Assembly (NCBI RefSeq): GCF_037975245.1
Contig: NC_092575.1
Span: 11,705,001 to 11,769,000 of the forward strand
Length of the DNA: 64,000 nt
Reading direction: 5' to 3'
Source: Apostichopus japonicus
Taxonomy: Eukaryota; Echinodermata; Holothuroidea; Aspidochirotida; Stichopodidae
Part shown: piece by piece, positions 51,001 through 60,000 of the stretch
Layout: every line of letters begins with the position of its first letter
Numbering within the stretch: the first letter of the stretch is position 1
Made by a program: the position numbers and the translations under genes
The notes under the pieces: model-generated
Database searches by the model: none
Told to the model about the DNA's origin: nothing
Seen by the model: the letters and a program-made list of their open reading frames with translations, nothing else

Positions 51001-54000
51001 GTCTTGCATTGTGTAACTCTTACCTCAGACATTGCAATTTGGGACTAAGTCAAGAATCTACTGACTTACCCAATTCCTTAGCCTTACCTGTTAACAAGTG
51101 CACTCAGACCAGTAAACTGTTCAGAAATTTCTCATAAATCTACATCCTGTGACAAGATTTTGCTGTTATTAAAGACGGTACCCAACGCTCTAAACCCTCC
51201 CGTCCAACCCTCCCGTCCAACCCTCGCCTTCCCCCTCCCTTCCCCCCTCCCCTCCCCCACCTTTCAGATTAGTGTAAAACAAGACTAACCTGACATGGAG
51301 CTACTACTTATTGAACTCCCAAATAACGTCCTCGTGGAAAGATTCTCCTCTGAGTTTGGACCGCAAGGGAAATCAGAAGAGACGTTCGTAAGAGGAACCT
51401 GTAAATCAAAAGAGAGTCAATTCCACGTTCAGTTACCATCACGAGATGGTCTTCAATATAGCAGAAATACCCACGTAACAATTTAACCCCATCATTACCT
51501 TTGACATATATATGGAAATATCCATATAATATTTTAAACCCCGTAATTCCCTTAGAAGCAGCTTGTTGAGTTGATATTTGCTTTAGCCTTCCATGCTAAC
51601 ATTGATACTGGATACTTTCCACACAATGTACTTGACGACGGGGCTTCACAATCATGACTTCAAAAATAAAACTTGACAGAGGGCGCTGTCAGGACCTATC
51701 AAGTCATGCGAAAACACCTGACAAGTTTCAATCTATGAGGCCAGATCATAACGGTACCGTGTGCTGATAGCTGGCAGTAACTACAATTTGATTTGTAATT
51801 ATTTGTAGAATAAATCTTTCAATACTTATATTCGAAGTATAAATCTTTCGAAACTTATTTTCAAAGCTTCAAGTCCAACTGATTGTTTTCAAACACCTTT
51901 CGCTTGCGTTTTCTAAAGCTTTTTTTTTCCCATTTGGCCGACCCGCACAATTGTCACCTTGAACCAGTCAATTACGCAGAGTATCTGTCCATGTCCAAGT
52001 TAATCCGGCGTAATTGCATGTTTGTGAGCAAGTTCACGCGACGGTTGTGTAACTTTGATTCAGAGATCTGTGAATACTAGAGATCATGCCCACTACAACG
52101 TATATGATGACACCCCTCTGTAGAAATGCCGGAGAGACCCACCCCATTAGTCGTCGTACCAGGTAACCTCCACTTCATAGACTTAAGTGCAAGTCCAAAA
52201 GGTACTTCAACTTAACTGTCCATCATAAACAAAAATTTTAAACATTTTTTGTCATAATTATTTGATACAAAACTTCATCAAGCTAATGAATGGTATCGCT
52301 ACGGAAATTTTAGCATAATCAAACTGAATCCAAAAACCCAACAAAATGAGTGCAACGATTCTAAAAGACATGATAACTTAAGCTTCTCTCTTTTTTCGTT
52401 AATTTCAAGTAAAAACATGACAATATGTACAGCAGGAATGATAACAATTAACAAAATCTCTGAAAAAATTTCAAGGAAAGCACAGACCTATGTGTGGATA
52501 AGTAAGGATATAAGTAAGATATACCATAAGTGAGACCTCCTAATATGTTAATGACTTCAAAAGTCCAACCCACCCATAGAAAGAAACTTTCAATTCTAAC
52601 AACCTTACAGACGCTTCCACTCAAGAAAGCATAAATTTTAATGTTAAAATCTTGTTTCCTTGGCAAACTTTCTTGAGTTTTATAGTCCATTTGAAAATTC
52701 ATTATTCCTGGTACTATTTTGGCTACAAGTTAAGTAACACACAATTGTAGGTTCTGTAACTTTTCTTGGACGAGTACGCTGCCACACAGTCGTGAGAAAT
52801 TTCAAAACGACGTGAATTTGTTTATCGTAAAAGATATTTTGCAGGCTTACCCTATCGTCGTCTTCGTCAGAGGATTCAAAGAGGGACTCAAAATCATTGA
52901 GGGTGATCTGCAGGTCCTTCTCTGTGGTGAGACTGGATGACTCTGGGCGAGGCAAAAGAGGGACGCCTGAAACGAAAGCAACGATAATCCAGTCACTGAC
53001 CGTCTCCAGACATGAACACATCAACATTCTTGCCATCTTCCACTTCTTCTTCTGATCAATACTGATCCTTGATGTTATTATCAAAATCACATTTAGCATT
53101 ACCTAATTTGATACTGAGTTTAAATCATTGAAATTAAAATTTCCAGATCAAGACACAAGATCATATGCACTAAAGGAGTACACACCAGACTTGCAGTGTG
53201 AGTACAACGTCCCAGAGTAAGAGTACAAGTACAAAGCCCGAGTATGAGTACATGAAATTTGCCTTCTCAGAGTACCTGTACACGAAATTTACTTTCTCAG
53301 AGTACCAGTACACTAAATTTACTTTCTCAGAGTACCAGTACATGAAATCTGCTTTCTCAGAGTACCAGTACACAAAATTTACTTTCTCAGAGTACCAGTA
53401 CACGAAATTTACTTTCTCAGAGTACCAGTAAATGAAATCTGCTTTCTCAGAGTACCAGTACATGAAATCTGCTTTCTCAGAGTACCAGTACACTAAATTT
53501 ACTTTCTCAGAGTACCAGTACACGAAATTTACTTTCTCAGAGTACCAGTACATGAAATCTGCTTTCTCAGAGTACCAGTACACTAAATTTACTTTCTCAG
53601 AGTACCAGTACACGAAATTTACTTTCTCAGAGTACCAGTACATGAAATCTGCTTTCTCAGAGTTACAGTATATGAAATCTGCTTTCTCAGAGTACCAGTA
53701 CACTAAATTTACTTTCTCAGAGTACCAGTACACAAAATTTACTTTCTCAGAGTACCAGTACATGAAATCTGCTTTCTCAGAGTACCAGTACACGAAATCT
53801 GTTTTCTCAGAGTACCAGTACACTAAATTTACTTTCTCAGAGTACCAGTACACTAAATTTACTTTCTCATAGTACCAGTACACAAAATTTACTTCCTCAG
53901 AGTACAAGTACACGAAATTTGCTTTCTCAGAGTACCAGTACATGAAATCTGCTTTCTCAGAGTACCAGTACACTAAATTTACTTTCTCAGAGTACCAGTA

Positions 54001-57000
54001 CACGAAATTTACTTTCTCAGAGTACCAGTACATGAAATCTGCTTTCTCAGAGTACCAGTACACTAAATTTACTTTCTCAGAGTACCAGTACACGAAATTT
54101 ACTTTCTCAGAGTACCAGTACATGAAATCTGCTTTCTCAGAGTTACAGTATATGAAATCTGCTTTCTCAGAGTACCAGTACACTAAATTTACTTTCTCAG
54201 AGTACCAGTACACAAAATTTACTTTCTCAGAGTACCAGTACATGAAATCTGCTTTCTCAGAGTACCAGTACACGAAATCTGTTTTCTCAGAGTACCAGTA
54301 CACTAAATTTACTTTCTCAGAGTACCAGTACACTAAATTTACTTTCTCATAGTACCAGTACACAAAATTTACTTCCTCAGAGTACAAGTACACGAAATTT
54401 GCTTTCTCAGAGTACCAGTACATGAAATTTGCTTTCTCAGAGTACAGTACAAGTATACGAAATTTGCTTTCTCAGAGTACAAAAAATGTGCTTTCTCAGA
54501 GTACCAGTACATGAAATTTGCTTTCTCAGAGTACAGTACAAGTACACGAAATTTGCTTTCTCAGAGTTCGAGTACACAAAGTTTGCTTTCTCAGAGTACC
54601 AGTACGCGAAATAAAACCTCTATGATAATATCCACTGAGAAGATACAGATTGAACTGACGTGTAAGTAAACTTAATAGATAACAGCTGATTTGGTACAAG
54701 CTGTCAATTTTTTTCCATTTTTTTCCCTTCTTTTTATCAAATCTTTTCCCATTTTAAAATATTCTGATCTTTGCTAGTAAACCTAATTCTCTTATAGTCC
54801 CCATCGAACACCAATCTTCTATGCTACCAAATGCTCTTTAAGTTGTACCCAATACCTATTGAAGAGCATCTTGAGACTATAGGATTGGGTCGAGAGTATA
54901 ATCGAAAAACGTGATTAGAACTGTTAAAGTATTGTTCGTATTTCGGTATAAATATTGATCATCTTCTTTTCAAATTTGTCATTATAACACACACACACAG
55001 AAATCACTCTCCAGGCTAGTAATAATAATAAGATCAGTGTAACTTTTTGGAGTTATACCCAACAAGAAAATGGAATAAACCAAAACATATGTGTAATTTG
55101 TAATCCAAAAGCCCTTGCGGGTTTCTCCCACATTTTCGGTCACTTAAGCGTCGTAAAAAGTAACTGCTGAATATTATGATTATTATATGTGAATGTGAAG
55201 AAATATACGGAGGCCATGTAAACTATGGCAAAGCATGAAAACAAATTCTGCAACTTTGGTCAAGAATAACACTAATCGAGAAAGCCTTGCCAAACACAAA
55301 AATGTTGATATATTTTGTCTAAAAATCCCCTGGATTAGTCAAATATCTATGCATCTGTATTGAAGCCCACATAGAACTCCACATTTGCTAGGTCTAATAG
55401 AGAGTCGTGCCAGCACATTTATAAATATTATATGTCTGGCCAGCGCATTTACGAACAGACTTCATACGTGTAAAATTTAATGATCTCTCTCGCGACACCA
55501 ACATCTGCCGCATCATAGAGTGATTCAAAAACAATGCAAGATAAAAACAGAATAAAATAGAAGAGAAAAGGTACGACTATCCAGCAAGAAGCTATTATCC
55601 GTCTAACGTTAACGGACGGACCAACGTCTGATTGCAGTGTGGATTACGTCTCGGTTACCGATTTCGAGAGCTAAGGGGATTCTCGGGTTCCATTAAGACT
55701 TCAACCTACAGCGATAAGAGCGGTCTAAGTGGAGATGTAACCAGTTTGAATTTCAAACAACAATTCTAAACTGAGGTGAAAGCATATCGCAAGCACAAAG
55801 ACCTCCCTAATGGAATAGAACTGACGAGAGCGTGTAGTACGGAGGACATGAGTGACAATCTACCTACAGCATCTAGTGTTTCATCGGATAGAATCATCAA
55901 ATTTTGCAGCCAGTAGTACAGGCTCTCACCCACTGCTAAGTGGTTGCCCATGGCATGGCTTCTTATGAGAACAATACCGCTCCATCCACAGGTCTTTTTT
56001 TATAAAGATAACAACTTGATAAGTCAAATGACTGTAAAGCAGTTGAGTTTATCAAAGGACTAAAAGAAAATGCCTCGCCAAGGCCTACCATCCAAACATT
56101 TATGTAACTGAACGAAAGACCAAGCATCTGCTCTTTTTAATTCTTACTGAATTAATAATATCCAAACTAAAAACAAGGTTCTTAACGGCCAATCGTATCA
56201 AGCAAACTCCCTACAATCCCCCCCCCCCTTCCCTTCCCTTCTCGTATGGTGTAAAAGAAGCAGGGGACAATTCTGTCATCTTTAAAAAGTCTTCATGTAC
56301 TCATATGGGGTTACCTAAATGATTCCTTCCAACCCCCCTCTCCCCCCAGGCTTCACTACCCTGTACTTTAACAAAATAACTCTTATTTACTCCTTGAAGT
56401 AAACACTTTGTTGGGGCTTTTTATTTCTTTTACAATGACAGAAGATGGGTACAACTTCCTCACAATTATGACATTTCCATGTCAGGTCACCTTGATAGCA
56501 AAACCTTGCAGTGCTGGTTGTCAATTTCAAACAAGTTAACAGTAACTTTATGAAGCTTTCTGAATCCATTTTGATAATATATTTCAATATTGTCTATCCC
56601 ATAACAATCCCATAATCCCATAACAGTGTAGGCCACTAGCATGACCAGTCATCTTATATTTCCCAACAGTCTCAAATATTTCAAAACATTTTAAAGTTTT
56701 CAATATTTGGAATTTATGATACTTCCAACATGTAGAAAAGATTTTAAACTTTGAAATATTTCAAAAAAATAAGTACAAGTTAACAATACTTAAAAAAACT
56801 TGCTTTGAAAAGGAACATTTACTGCGATGCAAAGTCCAGGAATGAAAAACTCAGGACAGAATCAAAATCTTTAACTACTCATTAACTCTCAATTGTTAAA
56901 AACATTCTCTAATGTCAACACCACAGTGCCTTTAAATGCAATCTTGTTAAAGTCAGTAGGTTTGGAAATATTGCTGACCAAAGTCAAAACTCTTCTTTAC

Positions 57001-60000
57001 ACATAACCAAGTGACTTTGTGTGCAACTCACCGAAATCGCCCATTTTAAACGGCTCATTTGGGTAGGAAACATTCATGGGCGTCATGGCCTCTTGTCTGG
57101 CCTTTTCCCCTTCAGCTTTCCTCTGAGCTTCTTCCTCCTGGAAGGGAGAATATGAAGAAAGGTAAATGATATTAAATCCACACTGTAATCAACTAATCTC
57201 AACAAAATGACAAGTATAACAAATGCACGTATAGGAATGTAATAATAGGACGAGACTGTCAGTTACGAAACAGATTTATCTCAAGTTGCTAAAAAAGATT
57301 TACTAGCAGTTAAAATGATCATGGTTGTCAAAACGTCTCAATTTTTTATATATCCGAGCATATTGATTCATTGGTTGTACCTTGCCAACTGGACTTATCT
57401 ATAGTAATCAAAAACTCACTCACTGGAGGTAACAGTAACTGGAAACTCACAAAACAAATGCAGACCTTGCAGATTGGATTTATCAATAGTAATCACAAAC
57501 TCACTACTGGAGTTAACAGTAACTGCAAACTCACTAAACTAAATGTAAACCTTGCCCACTGGACTTTTTGATAGTAACAGCAGACTCGCTGACTACTCGC
57601 TGACTACTCAAGAGCTACTGCAAAACGCACTACCAGTATCTAGCATCGGGTTATCAGAACCTTAATAATTATCAAACATGTTTGAAGTCATCTTATTTGT
57701 GGAGGGGAGGGGAGTAGGGGAGCAGGGTAGGTGTTATCTTACCTGTTTCTTTCCTTTTTTAATACTGTTTCTTCTTTGTTGCAGACCTCTCTGCTTCCCC
57801 TTGCCATCTTTGCCCTTGCTCCTGGTGGAACTAGATCCACCCTCCTGCATAAGGAAAGAACCAAAGAGAAACAACAGTTAGCAGAGTCAGAAATACCATT
57901 GAAAACCCCACCCCCCCCCATCCCAATCCCCTTTTTCTAGGATGTTTTTACAGAGGCACCCTTCAGGATTAATCAAATTCAACACTTACTTTCAAGGGAC
58001 TGGAAACCTGCCATTGTACATTGTGAGGTATTCGTCACACATTTCAAGGAGCGGTGGTGGGGGAGGAGAGGTTTAAACAGCAGTATGATCAGTCTTAAAC
58101 ACACTTATTATGTCACTTCATTACCACCATATCATCTCAACAGACAAACAGCTCTCTACTAAACCAAAGAGAGATCAGACGGCCCCAATTTCAGATACTT
58201 ACAGTAGGCGACGTGTCCATAAACTCGTAAGGGTCAAAATCTGGTGTTTTGACCCTCTGGAGGGTATCCACATCATTTTGAAGGCTGAACACGTTACTGT
58301 CCAAGCAACTCCTGGTCCGCCTCTCTTGACGGAGTCTCTTATGAGGCTGGGAGAACCTCCTGAAAGAAACAGGACGCGAGAGGGATCAATTACCGACGCA
58401 GAAGTTAAGAAAGCAAAGATTTAAAATACAGAAAGTTCCAGAGTAATGCAAAATATGAAAACTTGGTAACCACATGCAAGGATGAATCCTGCTAGAGGTT
58501 AGCCCGGTTGTCTTTATGTATTGTTGAAGACATATTGTAATTGAGCCCCTTCACAATACCTTTAAGTTGACCCCTTTCAATTTCAATATGGTTCTTGTAC
58601 TCCAGCAAGCAGGATCTACATGCCAAGTATGAAGTTCAACAAACGTGTACTTTTTGACTTAATCCTGTGTTTACAGACAGGTTTTTCAGACATTGACCTA
58701 TGTTGACCTCAAATGACCTTTGAACTTAACAGAAAAGAATAGGCTTCTTATCCTCAATAGGAAGGATCCACATACCAAGTTACTGTGTTTCCCGGCAGGT
58801 GTCACATACATACACACACACACACCGTTACCATCGCATAGATTCCTATTGCCTCCAGCAAGGAATTTGATAAAAATTGGAGCCATGTGCGTGGTTGCTA
58901 GGTGATGAAATATTTAGAGCTTATCAAGTCATCAGTCTTGTCTGGTTTGAAGAAACATTAAATCTATGAAGTGAGATGTTTCTTAGCTGTTTGGGAACAT
59001 CTTTCCTGATAGTTATCTCTATCACACAGACTACTAATAACGATGGCTGGGTCTGTGTCTCCTTCGAAGCAGTATTCCAAAGAGACTTGGCATATTTTAA
59101 AGGTGAGTATCTTAAACATTGGAATAGCAATAGAAACATTCATTCCTTACATAGCATTCACTTTTTCTTTGTTGTATCAGGACTAAAATGTTGCCTCTTT
59201 ACACATACCCTCCACAGTCAATGACACAATGATCCTAGTTTGTTTTACCTTTGACATCGTCAACAAACAAAACTATCATCCCATTTTAATGAACCATCCA
59301 AACGGTATAACTATGTGCTCATCTTTCACAAACCCTGGTCATTACAAGGTATATATATATACAACTAATAGTTATAATTGAGATTTTCATATCCTTCAAA
59401 TACTTCAAAAAGGGTTATGGTGGGATCAAGGTATATCATCCTGCATTCGGACACAAGACTATCATGTGTTACCGAGGAAAAGGCTTTCCATGCAGCCAAC
59501 TTTATAAATATTGAGATTAACTTTATCAAACTATATCACATATCAATATGTCACCAAGTCTAAATTTGAGCCTCTACAGGGCTCTTCTACTTACTCCCCA
59601 CTGTTGTCGTGCTCGTACAGATTCTCCAGGTTGCCATCCTGGAGGTCCTCCTGGCTGTGGGGCATGGACGGTAGCCTTGGTCGTTTGCTATTTCCATCCC
59701 CTTCGACTGAAGGAAGCTCAAAGCAGCTCCAAACATCCTCCTCCTCCTCCTCCTTAGGCACACTCAGTTCGCCTACCAAAGGCTGTTTAGGGCTAGGATC
59801 TGACTTGGCAAGGTCTATTATCCCGTTCAGTTCAGCTCTGAAGGAAGCTATGCTCCCGATACCCCCCAACGAGTCCGAGGAACTCCTAGGGGGAGGGTTG
59901 GGACTGAGGGTTGGCATTGGTTGGTCCATTGGATTTCCCAATATTCCATTTGGAGGTGGATTTAACGGTGACGGTGCATTAGACGGCGGCGATTCGTTCG

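Noticed and set aside
53170-54423. 417-codon open frame on the - strand (YWYSEK repeats)
   Set aside because: It is translation of the 30-bp minisatellite, open because the period is divisible by 3, and lies in a MED13 intron.
53205-54610. CRISPR array
   Set aside because: Units are contiguous with no unique spacers, and the context is a eukaryotic intron.
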